Below, piece by piece: positions 5,172 to 15,001 of a stretch of DNA of 15,036 nt; positions within the stretch are counted from its first letter, which is position 1, and each line of letters begins with the position of its first letter. Below the pieces are notes generated by a model. The model saw only the letters and a program-made list of their open reading frames with translations. It did no database searches and was not told where the DNA came from. A program made the position numbers and the translations under genes. This stretch comes from Caldithrix sp. GTDB taxonomy: Bacteria > KSB1 > UBA2214 > DYKH01. The stretch lies in NCBI GenBank assembly GCA_020722685.1, contig DYKH01000126.1:1-15036 (forward strand), given 5' to 3'.

Positions 5172-8100
5172 ATGAAGCGACAAATCAACCCACAATTCCG
5201 ACTTGCAACTTGTATCGCGGCAATCCTTTTGCTCAGCGCTCTCTTTACAAACCTGCCGGCTTCGGATGAGGCCACATTCCCCTTTCAGTCCAACGTTTTC
5301 ATCACGGATTGGCTGGTCTGCGGGCCGTTCCCCAACGAAAAAGGCCAAACCATTGATACGGATTTCTTGGCCGAACGGGGAGGCGAAACAAAGCTTACAC
5401 CCGCGCTTGGAATGCAGCACAAAAGTTCCTCCGTTCCGGAAGGCATGGTGAGCTGGCGTCTTGTTAAGGCGGACCTTTCCGGTAAATTGGATTTCCTCCA
5501 GTGTATGCGACCGAATCAGAAAAACGTGGCTTACGCTGCGGCGACGATTCTGTGCGAAAAAAAGACGCAAGCCATCTTGAAACTGGGCAGCAATGACCGC
5601 GTGAAGGTCTGGCTGAACGGCGAGCTGATCCATTACTACTCCTCACCACGCTCCAGCGGCCCGGACGCCGATCAAATCCCGGTTTCTCTAAACCAAGGGA
5701 GTAGCCTCCTTCTTGCCAAGGTCGATAATGAAGGGGCCAATTGGCATCTTTACGCCCGCATGGAAGAACTGCTTTCCATGGACGACCGGCTGTTCGTTCT
5801 CAAACCGGCCGTGAGTCAGGTGCCAAAGCGAATCTCCGCAACTGTCTTGGCCGACTTGATTTCGGTGCTGGCTTTCAATGTGTCGGAGACGGCTGTGGGG
5901 CCAATTTCCTTAGAAGTGCACGCCGCACCCGGCCGGAAGGCCAATAAGGTCATCTTTCCGCGCTTGGAGCCAAGGCAAACCACTTGGCTGGATGTGGAAT
6001 CAGAGGTCGATCTGGCAAAAGCGGAGAAAAAGATCGCAGTCGACGTAGCCGTTTCTTCCGGCTCTGTGAGCAAGATTTTTCATTTAGAGGAAGAACGAGT
6101 TCCTCTCACAGACGGCACCGTCTACTTGGTGCCTGGTTTTCACGTCGACCCTATCTGGCTACAGAGTCAGGCCGGATATCAAGAGTTGACCTTCTCGAAC
6201 CTGGAGCAACACCTGCGCGCGGTGGAAGCGGATTCGAGCTTTCAAGTCTTTTTGCACGAGATCCCTTACCTCAAACCGTACTACGATTCACATCCTCAGG
6301 AGCGTGCGCTGATACGCCGTTTGGTGAAAGAAGGTCGCATTGCCACCGGTGGCAGCTATAATCAGCCCAACGAAACGACTATTTCCGGCGAGGCCCTCAT
6401 CCGCAACATCCTCTATGGCCGACTGTTCCATGAAAACGTTTTAGGCGACTATCCGCGCGCCTATCAGCCCTGGGATGTCTTTGGTCACATCATTCAGTTG
6501 CCGCAGATTTTGACCAAATCCGAGTTCATCGGCACCGGCTTCACCCGCTCCAATTACCGCGAGCCGGAAGTGCGCGTTCCGGATGTTCCGGATGCCTATT
6601 GGGCTGTGGCGCCCGACGGCAGCAAGCTGCTAACCCGCAAGGTCAACTATGGCTTTGATTGGCGAGGATTTTCCTACAATATGCCGTTGAGCGCTCGCCA
6701 AAAGGCGGTCGGCGTTCTCCGAAACCAACAAAGCCAGGTGCCTGGACTACGTTATGATCTGATCCTGGATGCGAGTGATGAGAAGGCGCCCACTGCCTGG
6801 ATGGTCGGCAGCAGCAAGGTATTCAAGACCTTTGTGCCGGAAGTGCGGTTGAGCGCCCACGGCATGGCAGAGTATCTCGCTGCCGTGTCTGAGCAGGCGA
6901 AACGCGACAATTTGGATATTCCCGAAGTTTCGCGCGATGAATCGCAATACAACGAAGGCTGTGAGCTTTCTCGTTTCGATCTCAAGATGGGAAATCGTCT
7001 GGGCGAAAACACGCTGGTTACCGCGGAGAAATTTGCCACCATTGCCAATGCCCTGGGCGCAGACTATCCGGCCGCTGCCTTGGACAAAGCCTGGCGGCAA
7101 CTCCTGTTCGGCCAGCACCATGACGGTGTCACCGGCTGCGGCTCCGACATACCATATTTGGATTTGGTGGCCGGTTATCACGAAGCCGTCGAGCTTGGCG
7201 CACGTTCACTGGACCACGCTCTGGAGTTCATCGCCGAACACGCAAATACCCAAAGCAGAAAAGGCGACCTTCCTTTGCTGGTTTTCAATCCCCTCAATTG
7301 GCAGCGGGATGACCTCGTGCGAGCGCAGCTTACCTTCGAAAAGCCGTTATCGGGTTTTGCGATCATGGGCGATCAGGGAAGGCCCGTTGAATGCATCGTT
7401 GAAACTACGGTTGGAAAACCCAAGGCGATCACGTCAGCGCAAGTGACATTTCTTGCTCGCCAAATTCCCTCACTTGGCTATCGTACGTTTTGGGTTCGGC
7501 CTACCAATGCTCTGCCCCCGGTCGCAAAGCAAAACACAAGGGTTGGTAATAGCATCGAAAACGCCTATTATCGGCTCACTCTGGATGAAAAATTAGGTGG
7601 CGGCATTTCCAGTCTTATCGACAAAGCCTCTGGTCAGGAATTCATCAGCATCGAAAACGGCCATCCCGGCAATGAGCTCATTCTCCTCAAAGAAGGGGAC
7701 GGTTTTGAGCCGGCCTGGCGCTTCCTCACCACCGGGGAAAAATTCTTTTCCAAGGATACTCGGTGCGAAATCGCCGTTCAGGAGAATCCGCTGTTCAAAC
7801 GGATCGTCGTAACCGGCGAAATGCCGCGCATGCAAAAACGCGTTCAGGAAATCACTTTATATAACGGTCTGCCGCGCATCGATTTCCGCACTTATCTGGT
7901 CGATTATCAGGGATTGCGCGGCCAGAACATCCTCGAAAAGGTCAAGCATGATGATCGCGATTTCTTCTGCATCGGCTTTCCGGCGAATCTCCCCGGCGCG
8001 GTGCCGGTTTTGGAAGACCGTTTTGCCACCAAGACGTACTATCCCAGTAAAGAATACCTGAGCTACTACAGCACCGCCCGGGAATGGACCTCGCATCATT

Positions 8101-10004
8101 CCATGAACTCGTGCTACCAATGGATGGACAATAGCTATTCCGTGCGGGTCAATTTTGGCGACAAGGCCAGCATCGCCCTGGGACCTTGCGAAATTCTTAC
8201 GCCAAGGAACAGCGCACTACGTCAAGCCGGATTTCGCTTACAAGCCGCATTAGCCAAGGCCGGGGTGACTTGCACTCCCAGCTATGATACCGTCAAGCGC
8301 GATTATGACATCCAGTATCGGCGCTTTAGCTTTTCGATTGGCACGAAAGGCGGCAATCAGTACAACGAGAAACTATTGCAGGGATTGAGCGCTGCCGACA
8401 AGGTGAATTTCGAGCAAAGCCTCGAAAAAGACGGTTACGCTTACCTGCTGGTGCATGATGGAAAATTAGTTGAAGCCTGGTTCGAGCTGCCGGTTCTGAT
8501 GATCGTTGGTACGGACGAAAAATCCACAGAAGCAGCCGTTGACAAGCTGGTGGAGCAGTTGACGAAAGCGAATGACATCAACATTCCAGCCTCGGCCTAC
8601 GTCTCCCCGCACAAGGCTTCCGTGCCACAACATGGACTTGCCATCCTTAATCGCGGCAACATTGCCGTCAGTACCGAGCCGGACGGCAGCATGATCCTGT
8701 CGCTCATGCACATCGTCCCCTGGCAAAATCCACTGTTGACCTGGACGCACGATTTTCCGGAACGTAAGACGCACGTGTTCGACTACGCCCTTGTGCCGCA
8801 TGCCGGCAATTGGCGCGACGCCGATTTGGTACGCCGCGGCTATGAATTCAACAATCCGCTGATCCCTCTGCAAGCCAAGCAGAGCAAGGGCGAACTGCCT
8901 TCGTCCTTTTCATTCTTCAGCACTGAAGGCGCCGACGCCGTCATCACCGCCCTCAAGCCCAAATCGCAAGGGAACGAAGCGTTTCTGCGCCACAAGTCGA
9001 CCGAGGTGAGCAACGGCGTGATCCTGCGTTTGTACGAATGCGAAGGACAGGGGGGAAGTCTCACATTTCGCTCCAGCTTGCCAATCCGCAAGGCGGAAAG
9101 CGTGAATCTGGTGGAGCGGAAACCGCAGCCTCTGCCCAGCGATGCAAACAGCGTGCAATTGCCGCTCACATCGAATTCAATCGAGACGTTGCAATTGACG
9201 TTGGATCAAACAGTGTCGAAGAGTAATAAGCAGGCGGCGGCAACGGCCGTTGCACCGATCTACGGCCGCTATTGGGAGCATAATGAAGGCGCCTCTCCTC
9301 TGGGCTATTTGCCGGTGAACGTCCGCATTTTGCCCAATCCCGATGAGCCGGCAGAGCGCTACAATCGCCGGGTGATCTGGCAGCTCAAAGTGGCGGTGTG
9401 CAATGACTATGTCGATTCAGACGTCGAGGGTATGGTAAAGATCGAGACGCCCGTGGGACTGCGTGCCGTCCCGGCGGAAATCAACTATCAGGTTCCTGCC
9501 GACAGCGAGCAATTCTATTCGGTCACGGTTGTTGCCGAATCAGAGAATTGGTCATCCGGATTTGTCCGCGCTTCCATCGAACACGGTGGCCAAACCATAT
9601 TCGATGTGTTGGAGTTCGGTCTGCCCGAAAAAGCCAAAGAACAGGCGGCCATTCGTCAAGGTCAAGGCACCGGGCTGGAATGGGCGATTGAGCAAAAGCA
9701 GGATAAGATTCTCGTTCGAATCCACAATCCATACGCGCAGGCCGTCACCGGCGAGGTCACCCTCATCAGCCCGGTGGAGACCTGGGGACTGCTCAAAGTG
9801 AACCCAATCGCTCTAACCGAATTTCTTCCTTGGCGACAAGGCTTTACCATTCCCGCAAATGGCAACTCCGCGTTAGAGTTCTCCTCCGTTGCCCATGGTG
9901 TTCTGCGGTCCGCAGACGTGAAAGAATGGGCAGTTGCGAAACTGACTTATTTCGGGTATGTGGACTATAGGGTAGCCCTTGGAGATTTGGAAATCAAAAA
10001 GTAA
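5172..10004 (+). CDS. Large secreted GH38 alpha-mannosidase-like glycoside hydrolase
   Basis: At 1610 residues this is well above the roughly 1000 usual for GH38. A Sec signal peptide (1-31) is followed by a jelly-roll, carbohydrate-binding-like region (about 40-200, with KLGSNDRVKVWLNGELIHYY at 137-156) and a linker beta domain to about 310. The GH38 catalytic domain spans about 316-690. HVDPIW (324-329) gives the first Zn ligands H324 and D326. DVFGH (435-439) gives D435, the expected nucleophile and Zn ligand. QHHDGVTG (648-655) gives the remaining Zn His. The all-beta GH38 middle part starts at PLLVFNPLNW (701-710) and runs to about 1350. Residues about 1365-1610 form one or two Ig-like modules. 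All Zn and nucleophile residues are present, so an active retaining alpha-mannosidase is expected. Linkage specificity is not readable. Spacing to the next gene is 105 bp. Confidence 0.93.
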   Translation: MKRQINPQFRLATCIAAILLLSALFTNLPASDEATFPFQSNVFITDWLVCGPFPNEKGQTIDTDFLAERGGETKLTPALGMQHKSSSVPEGMVSWRLVKADLSGKLDFLQCMRPNQKNVAYAAATILCEKKTQAILKLGSNDRVKVWLNGELIHYYSSPRSSGPDADQIPVSLNQGSSLLLAKVDNEGANWHLYARMEELLSMDDRLFVLKPAVSQVPKRISATVLADLISVLAFNVSETAVGPISLEVHAAPGRKANKVIFPRLEPRQTTWLDVESEVDLAKAEKKIAVDVAVSSGSVSKIFHLEEERVPLTDGTVYLVPGFHVDPIWLQSQAGYQELTFSNLEQHLRAVEADSSFQVFLHEIPYLKPYYDSHPQERALIRRLVKEGRIATGGSYNQPNETTISGEALIRNILYGRLFHENVLGDYPRAYQPWDVFGHIIQLPQILTKSEFIGTGFTRSNYREPEVRVPDVPDAYWAVAPDGSKLLTRKVNYGFDWRGFSYNMPLSARQKAVGVLRNQQSQVPGLRYDLILDASDEKAPTAWMVGSSKVFKTFVPEVRLSAHGMAEYLAAVSEQAKRDNLDIPEVSRDESQYNEGCELSRFDLKMGNRLGENTLVTAEKFATIANALGADYPAAALDKAWRQLLFGQHHDGVTGCGSDIPYLDLVAGYHEAVELGARSLDHALEFIAEHANTQSRKGDLPLLVFNPLNWQRDDLVRAQLTFEKPLSGFAIMGDQGRPVECIVETTVGKPKAITSAQVTFLARQIPSLGYRTFWVRPTNALPPVAKQNTRVGNSIENAYYRLTLDEKLGGGISSLIDKASGQEFISIENGHPGNELILLKEGDGFEPAWRFLTTGEKFFSKDTRCEIAVQENPLFKRIVVTGEMPRMQKRVQEITLYNGLPRIDFRTYLVDYQGLRGQNILEKVKHDDRDFFCIGFPANLPGAVPVLEDRFATKTYYPSKEYLSYYSTAREWTSHHSMNSCYQWMDNSYSVRVNFGDKASIALGPCEILTPRNSALRQAGFRLQAALAKAGVTCTPSYDTVKRDYDIQYRRFSFSIGTKGGNQYNEKLLQGLSAADKVNFEQSLEKDGYAYLLVHDGKLVEAWFELPVLMIVGTDEKSTEAAVDKLVEQLTKANDINIPASAYVSPHKASVPQHGLAILNRGNIAVSTEPDGSMILSLMHIVPWQNPLLTWTHDFPERKTHVFDYALVPHAGNWRDADLVRRGYEFNNPLIPLQAKQSKGELPSSFSFFSTEGADAVITALKPKSQGNEAFLRHKSTEVSNGVILRLYECEGQGGSLTFRSSLPIRKAESVNLVERKPQPLPSDANSVQLPLTSNSIETLQLTLDQTVSKSNKQAAATAVAPIYGRYWEHNEGASPLGYLPVNVRILPNPDEPAERYNRRVIWQLKVAVCNDYVDSDVEGMVKIETPVGLRAVPAEINYQVPADSEQFYSVTVVAESENWSSGFVRASIEHGGQTIFDVLEFGLPEKAKEQAAIRQGQGTGLEWAIEQKQDKILVRIHNPYAQAVTGEVTLISPVETWGLLKVNPIALTEFLPWRQGFTIPANGNSALEFSSVAHGVLRSADVKEWAVAKLTYFGYVDYRVALGDLEIKK

Positions 10005-10097
10005 TGCAGCTTAAGCGTTCCGGCAGTCTGTCGTTACTTGTTCCACATTAGTGATTTTGTGTTGAAGACGCATGCAATATCCTACTCGAACCATTTC

Positions 10098-10102
10098 AGG
10101 GG
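10098..10102 (+). promoter_or_regulatory. Ribosome binding site setting the start of the six-hairpin glycosidase gene
   Basis: AGGGG ends seven bases before the ATG at 10110. It supports that start over the in-frame TTG at 10038, which would put 24 polar residues before the signal peptide. Confidence 0.7.
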
Positions 10103-10109
10103 CTGTCAA

Positions 10110-12134
10110 ATGCTGAAAAGTCTCATCAAACTTTTAACTATCATCTTGTTTCTCACCTGGTTTTCCCTCTGGGTTTCAACAGCCAAGGCCGAAAAACCTT
10201 TTGACTATTTTCAAAACTCCTGGGCATTGATCGGTCTCAAGGATTACCAGCACGGAACGCGCATCACACCCAATAATGAGCTCATGCTGGCTGACAAGAA
10301 ACTGCTCACGTTTCGGATAGGGCGAAACCTTACTGCCTTGGATCGGCGGCAAGTGAAGACCTGTCTCGACGGCTGGCTGCCGGTCATCTTGCTTACCGCC
10401 AAGGATGGACCGGTTCAGTACGATTTCACTATTTGGGCCACGCCGCTTCCTGACGTAAAGAACTGGCGCAAGGCCTATGGTTGGCCGACCGAAGGCGAGA
10501 ACTACCTCAACTGGGCTTGGATCACAGCCACCAATACCGGCAAGGATTCCGCCCACGCTAGGATCAGCGCGACGATAGAAGATCTACCGGACTCAACTCT
10601 ACCTCATTTTGAATGGTTCCTTGCGGCTGGGCAAAGCGAAAGAGTCGTTTATCGGGTCCGGTTTGAGCCCGTGCCCGACGATTCCCTGTATAGGGAAGAA
10701 GATCCGCATTTGTGGCTCAAGAGAACCGTCAATTATTGGCAAGAGTTTCTTGCTCGGGGCGCACGAATTCAGGTTCCCTGTCAAAAGGCTACCGATGCCC
10801 TCAAAGCCAGTCACGTGCTGCAATTGATTACCTCCGACCACGGCGAGCTAAACGGCGGTGAAGGATTCTATGACGAGTTCTACATTCGTGACGGCGCCTA
10901 TCAGATCATGCAATTGGAGGAAGCCGGCTTTTGGGACGAGGCGGAGAAGGCCATCGATTACTATGTTCAGGCGCAAAGGGGCTATGGTCGTTTTGAGACG
11001 CAGGAAAACCAATACGACGCCAACGGTCAGGCGCTGTGGACGCTGTGGCAGTACTACAAAATAACCGGCTACAAAGGATGGTTGGCGGATGTTTATCCGC
11101 AAATGCTCCGGTGCAACGACTGGCTGAGAAGGGCATGCCGGCGAGAGCCGCCGGACTCTCCCTTCGCCGGACTGCTGCCAAGCGCCCCGGATGACGGTGA
11201 GTTTCTCTGGGACGGAAAACATCATGCGGTAGGTTATGACTTTTGGAACCTGCGCGGCCTCCAATGCGCCATCGATGCCGCCAAAGTGCTGAACCAAGTC
11301 CAGGACGTTGAAAGGCTAATGGCGCAGGCAAATGCCTACCGGGGAAAGATCGATTCGGCATGGATGCGAACCGGCGTTCCCTATTTTCCGCCAAGCTGGG
11401 AAAGTGAAGGAACCCATTGGGGCAATACGGAAACCCTGTGGCCGACCGAACTATTCGACGTTGCCGACACCCGCGTCACTGCCCTGTTAGACAACGTTCG
11501 CCGGCAGCATGGCGGCGGCTTTGTGGAAGGGGCCATCCAGTGGCTGGGCGTCCCGGATGCCATCCATCCCTATATGTCGGCGTACTCGACGATGGCCTCC
11601 TTGATCCGCGGCGAGAACGAGAAGGTTGTAGAAGACTTTTACTGGTACCTTTTGCATTCTACTGCCACGCACGCTTTTCCGGAAGGCGTGTATTACAAAC
11701 GCCGCTTCGCCTGGAACAATACCATTCCTCACGGCACCGGCGCCTCCAATTACGCCATCCTGCTGCGACACATGCTCGTTCATGAGCGCGGCAATGAGCT
11801 GCACCTGTTGCCGGCCGTGCCGGATTGGTGGCTGGACAAGGGCAAGGAAATTCGCCTCGAGCGGGCGCCGACGCACTTTGGAACCATGAGCCTGATCATT
11901 CGGGGTACGTCAAAAGGAGTGGAAGTCAATTTTGTCCCGCCAGACAAAGAAAGGCCCTCGCGTATAGTCCTGCATTTGCCGAAATCCCGACATCTTACGA
12001 AGCCGATTGATGGCGTGCAGGTCATCCTTCAGCCGAATCAAAAGAAGCGCTGGGACTTTGAGTCCGTGGTTAAGGAGTATGAAAAGCAAGCATTCCCGAT
12101 CGATTATGTCACGCATTGGAAGAATCTGAATTGA
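10110..12134 (+). CDS. Secreted six-hairpin (alpha/alpha barrel) glycosidase-like protein
   Basis: The product has 674 residues. A Sec signal peptide (1-27) ends at AKA/EKP. An N-terminal beta-rich domain (about 30-215) precedes an (alpha/alpha)6-type toroid (about 225-565). The helical repeats resemble GH15/GH63-like folds: DEFYIRDGAYQIMQLEEAGF (255-274), QYDANGQALWTLWQYYKITG (301-320) and THWGNTETLWPTELFD (435-450). A short C-terminal beta domain (about 570-650) closes it. Candidate acid residues lie in the conserved-looking stretches around E256, D261 and E441, but I cannot assign catalysis to any of them. I do not recognise a numbered GH family. The adjacent GH38 and GH67-like genes make a glycan-trimming role likely. 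The next gene follows after 35 bp, so the two are likely one transcript. Confidence 0.85.
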   Translation: MLKSLIKLLTIILFLTWFSLWVSTAKAEKPFDYFQNSWALIGLKDYQHGTRITPNNELMLADKKLLTFRIGRNLTALDRRQVKTCLDGWLPVILLTAKDGPVQYDFTIWATPLPDVKNWRKAYGWPTEGENYLNWAWITATNTGKDSAHARISATIEDLPDSTLPHFEWFLAAGQSERVVYRVRFEPVPDDSLYREEDPHLWLKRTVNYWQEFLARGARIQVPCQKATDALKASHVLQLITSDHGELNGGEGFYDEFYIRDGAYQIMQLEEAGFWDEAEKAIDYYVQAQRGYGRFETQENQYDANGQALWTLWQYYKITGYKGWLADVYPQMLRCNDWLRRACRREPPDSPFAGLLPSAPDDGEFLWDGKHHAVGYDFWNLRGLQCAIDAAKVLNQVQDVERLMAQANAYRGKIDSAWMRTGVPYFPPSWESEGTHWGNTETLWPTELFDVADTRVTALLDNVRRQHGGGFVEGAIQWLGVPDAIHPYMSAYSTMASLIRGENEKVVEDFYWYLLHSTATHAFPEGVYYKRRFAWNNTIPHGTGASNYAILLRHMLVHERGNELHLLPAVPDWWLDKGKEIRLERAPTHFGTMSLIIRGTSKGVEVNFVPPDKERPSRIVLHLPKSRHLTKPIDGVQVILQPNQKKRWDFESVVKEYEKQAFPIDYVTHWKNLN

Positions 12135-12154
12135 GATCCTTTTGCTACCGAACC

Positions 12155-12160
12155 AGGAGA
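12155..12160 (+). promoter_or_regulatory. Ribosome binding site setting the DUF4838 gene start
   Basis: AGGAGA lies nine bases before the ATG at 12170. The in-frame TTG at 12116 overlaps the previous gene and would hide the signal peptide behind 18 charged residues. Confidence 0.8.
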
Positions 12161-12169
12161 GACGAACTA

Positions 12170-14698
12170 ATGGCCGCCCTCAGAAGAATCGCCGCACTTG
12201 CACTTGTATTCCTTTCAGCTTGGATGTCCTGTACAAACCCAAAGCAACTGATTTTAGCAGATGGCGGAAAGAGCGACTTTCGAATTGTCCTCAGTGCAGG
12301 GGCATCGCCGTCCGAACGGCATGCAGCGACCGAGCTGCAACATTTCCTTAAAGAAATCTCCGGCGTCGAGCTTCCCATCGCCAGCGACGAGGACTCACTG
12401 ACCGCCCACGAGATTCTGATCGGCGACAACCGGCACCTGCAGGAATTGCCCGTGCAAACGAATTGGGACAGCTTGGGAGATGAAGGATTCATCATGCGCA
12501 CGACCAGGAATCACCTTATTCTTGCAGGTGGTAAACAAAGGGGCAGCTTGTACGCGGTCTATACCTTTTTAGAAGAGGTTCTTGGCTGCCGCTGGTTCGC
12601 GCCGAATGTGAGTAGAATTCCCACGACGGGTCGCATTGCCATCAAGACGATTGACGTGCGAAAAGTACCCGTACTTGAGTTCCGCGCCGTTGGTTGGCCG
12701 CCGTCGTCGGATGCGGACTGGGCCGCTCGCAACAAAGTGAATGCCGGCGCGCCTCTGGACGAAAAGCATGGCGGACGCCTCGAAATAAAAGGCGGCGGAC
12801 ATAGCTTCTTTGCCCTTCTGCCACCGGAGCGCTATTTCAAGGAGCACCCGGAATACTATGCCGAGATCAACGGCAGACGCACCTATCAAAAGGCGCAACT
12901 GTGTTTGACCAATCCGGAGGTGGTGCGATTGGCAGCCGAAGGCGTGAAAAAATGGATAGGCGAAAGTCCAAATACCAAGCGAGTTGCCGTCGGCCAGGGT
13001 GACTGGGGCGGCTGGTGCGAGTGTCCGAACTGTCGGGCGATTGATGAACGCGAAGAAAGCCACTCGGGATCACTCATAAACTTTCTCAATCAAATCGGCG
13101 AAATCATCGAGAAAGATTTTCCTGATGTGTCAATCGTGTCCCTGGCTTATCAGCACACGCGCAAACCGCCAAAGAGCATCCGACCGCGCCGCAATGTCAT
13201 CCCGTGGGTTTGCGGCATCGAGTGCTGTTACTCGCATCCCATCGAGACTTGCGAATTGAATCGCTCATTCAAAGAAGATGTTCACGGCTGGGCGAAGCTG
13301 ACCGACCACTTTTACATTTGGGATTACACGGCCAACTTTGAGCACTATATCATGCCGCATCCCAATTTGCGTGTGCTGCAACCCAATATCCGGCATTTTG
13401 TGAACAACCATGTCCGCGGCATCTACGCTTCCGGCAACACCGGCAAGGGTTCTGAAATGGGCGAGCTGCGCGGCTATCTGCTAGCAAAGCTTCTCTGGAA
13501 TCCGGATTATGATGTGGAGGCAGGCACGAGAGAATTCCTGCAGGCTTACTATGGCCAAACCGCTGCGCCGATTGCCATGTACCTGAAATTGATGCACGAC
13601 AAAGTGGAGGCCGATAGCATTCACTGCTTCATCAATAGCGGGCCAATGCATGGGCACTTGCAGCCGCCGATGATCGCCAAGGCGAAGGAACTCTTTGACG
13701 AAGCCGAGCGGTTAGCCGAAAATGCTGCGGTCTTGCAGCGGATAAAGGTAGCGAGAATGCCCATCCAGCACGTGGAATTGGAATGGGCGAAACCAAAGTA
13801 CCGCGTCGTGAACGGCGTATTCCAAGCTGACTTGATCCCCGGAGCTGAGCAATTAGCAGAGCAGTTTGTACAGACCGCCGAGCGCAACGGCGTCACCTCC
13901 ATTTGCGAGTTTGAAAACAGAACCCCAGCCTGGCACCTGCAACAGCAAGCATTTTGGAAAAAGACCTGGCCGGCCGTTCGTTTAGAAAATGACCATTTGC
14001 GAATCGATGTCGTGCCGGGATTAGGCGGCAGAATCGTTAGCCTCTGGCAAAAGAATAAGAATCGCGAGTTGCTGCTGCCGGCGCAGCCAGATGGCCGCGA
14101 GTATCCTTGGTCCGGCGGCTATGAAGAATACAGCGAGCGTGGCGGACGCGAAGCAGGTTGGCGGGAAGCGTACGAATTTCACGAAGAAGAGCCAGGCAAA
14201 CGCCTGCGGATTTGGTCAACCATGCCCAGCGGATTAAAATTGGAGCGCACCATGGAATTGGATGCGCACGAACCGCTACTGACGATCCAATCAAGGCTCA
14301 TCAACACTGCCAATGCCCCCAAGGTCGCCTGCCTACGCGTGCATCCGATCTTTCAGCTTGGACCCACGGAGCAGGTAACAGTATCCTTTGCCAGTGTTGG
14401 TGGATCAAAGCGCTCCTTTGCCCTAACGGTTCCTCCGGGCCGCTTACGAGAAAAACTGATATTAAAGTCGGATGAGCGTCCAAACGGAAGTATGCAAGCG
14501 GTGAACAGCCAGCTCGGACTGGCGATCACCCAAGAGTTTGACGTGCAGCAGGTCGAGGAGTTTTGGCTGGATTGGCTCCCCGCACGAGAGCGCTTCTTTG
14601 CGGAATTATCCTCGCCGGAGGAAACACTTGCACCCGGCGAGTCCATTCACTTGACACATCGGTACAAAATCTCGGAGATTCCGGCAGCGGGCAAGTGA
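12170..14698 (+). CDS. Secreted DUF4838 / GH67-like protein with mutarotase-like C-terminal domain
   Basis: The product has 842 residues. The N-terminal hydrophobic leader (1-20) ends at AWMSC, where Cys 21 could be lipidated, though the lipobox is poor. Residues about 35-165 resemble the alpha-glucuronidase (GH67) N-terminal domain, with ERHAATELQHFLKEISGVEL (49-68) and LYAVYTFLEEVLGCRWF (127-143). Residues about 170-480 match DUF4838, a TIM-barrel-like domain often annotated only as a putative glycoside hydrolase. Typical marks are HPEYYAEINGRR (226-237), QLCLTNPEV (243-251) and the Cys cluster CECPNC (283-288). A helical linker follows (about 495-600). Residues about 602-835 form a beta-sandwich like galactose mutarotase or DUF5107, starting at LRIDVVPGLGGRIVSLW (610-626). 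Activity on uronic acid or other acidic glycans is plausible from the GH67 similarity, but unproven. Confidence 0.87.
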   Translation: MAALRRIAALALVFLSAWMSCTNPKQLILADGGKSDFRIVLSAGASPSERHAATELQHFLKEISGVELPIASDEDSLTAHEILIGDNRHLQELPVQTNWDSLGDEGFIMRTTRNHLILAGGKQRGSLYAVYTFLEEVLGCRWFAPNVSRIPTTGRIAIKTIDVRKVPVLEFRAVGWPPSSDADWAARNKVNAGAPLDEKHGGRLEIKGGGHSFFALLPPERYFKEHPEYYAEINGRRTYQKAQLCLTNPEVVRLAAEGVKKWIGESPNTKRVAVGQGDWGGWCECPNCRAIDEREESHSGSLINFLNQIGEIIEKDFPDVSIVSLAYQHTRKPPKSIRPRRNVIPWVCGIECCYSHPIETCELNRSFKEDVHGWAKLTDHFYIWDYTANFEHYIMPHPNLRVLQPNIRHFVNNHVRGIYASGNTGKGSEMGELRGYLLAKLLWNPDYDVEAGTREFLQAYYGQTAAPIAMYLKLMHDKVEADSIHCFINSGPMHGHLQPPMIAKAKELFDEAERLAENAAVLQRIKVARMPIQHVELEWAKPKYRVVNGVFQADLIPGAEQLAEQFVQTAERNGVTSICEFENRTPAWHLQQQAFWKKTWPAVRLENDHLRIDVVPGLGGRIVSLWQKNKNRELLLPAQPDGREYPWSGGYEEYSERGGREAGWREAYEFHEEEPGKRLRIWSTMPSGLKLERTMELDAHEPLLTIQSRLINTANAPKVACLRVHPIFQLGPTEQVTVSFASVGGSKRSFALTVPPGRLREKLILKSDERPNGSMQAVNSQLGLAITQEFDVQQVEEFWLDWLPARERFFAELSSPEETLAPGESIHLTHRYKISEIPAAGK

Positions 14699-15001
14699 TG
14701 GCTGCAAAGCGATTTCCCGCAGTACGGTTTCTGTTCTCTAAAGAGCACTGGTGATAGGCGTATGGAATGATTGGGCTGTCATGCCGCCGGCATCCTACCC
14801 AGGCCGATCCGCCTTTGGCAGACGGCTTCCCCAGCTTACCAGATGATTGCCCTATGGCGAACAGAGCGTTAGCCAGGGAATATCCCTTTGGGATGACGTA
14901 AATTGTTGCACTCACGCGCTTGAAAGCAAGAGTCAGAATTACTTTCAGGAGATACTCTTAATCACGAAGACAAACCATTGCCCAATACACGCGGAGAAAT
15001 C
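14699..15001. other. 303-bp intergenic region
   Basis: No coding frame is convincing here. The short frames crossing it lack ribosome binding sites, and the - strand frame 14526-14915 overlaps the DUF4838 gene. Two weak palindromes are visible: ATGCC/GGCAT (14781-14793) and AGGGA/TCCCT (14875-14887). No array like those at 3394-3836 and no clear terminator or promoter was found. Confidence 0.6.

Noticed and set aside
5045..5269. Small poly-Leu frame that looks like a one-pass membrane protein
   Set aside because: The Leu run is the hexamer array read in one frame. It lacks a ribosome binding site and runs into the GH38 gene in another frame.
10005..10109. Promoter in the gap between the GH38 and six-hairpin genes (TTGAAG at 10062-10067)
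   Set aside because: No acceptable -10 box at 16-18 bp spacing, so an internal promoter is not supported.
14526..14915. - strand frame across the gap after the DUF4838 gene
   Set aside because: Half of it overlaps the DUF4838 coding region, it has no recognisable domain, and no ribosome binding site precedes its start.
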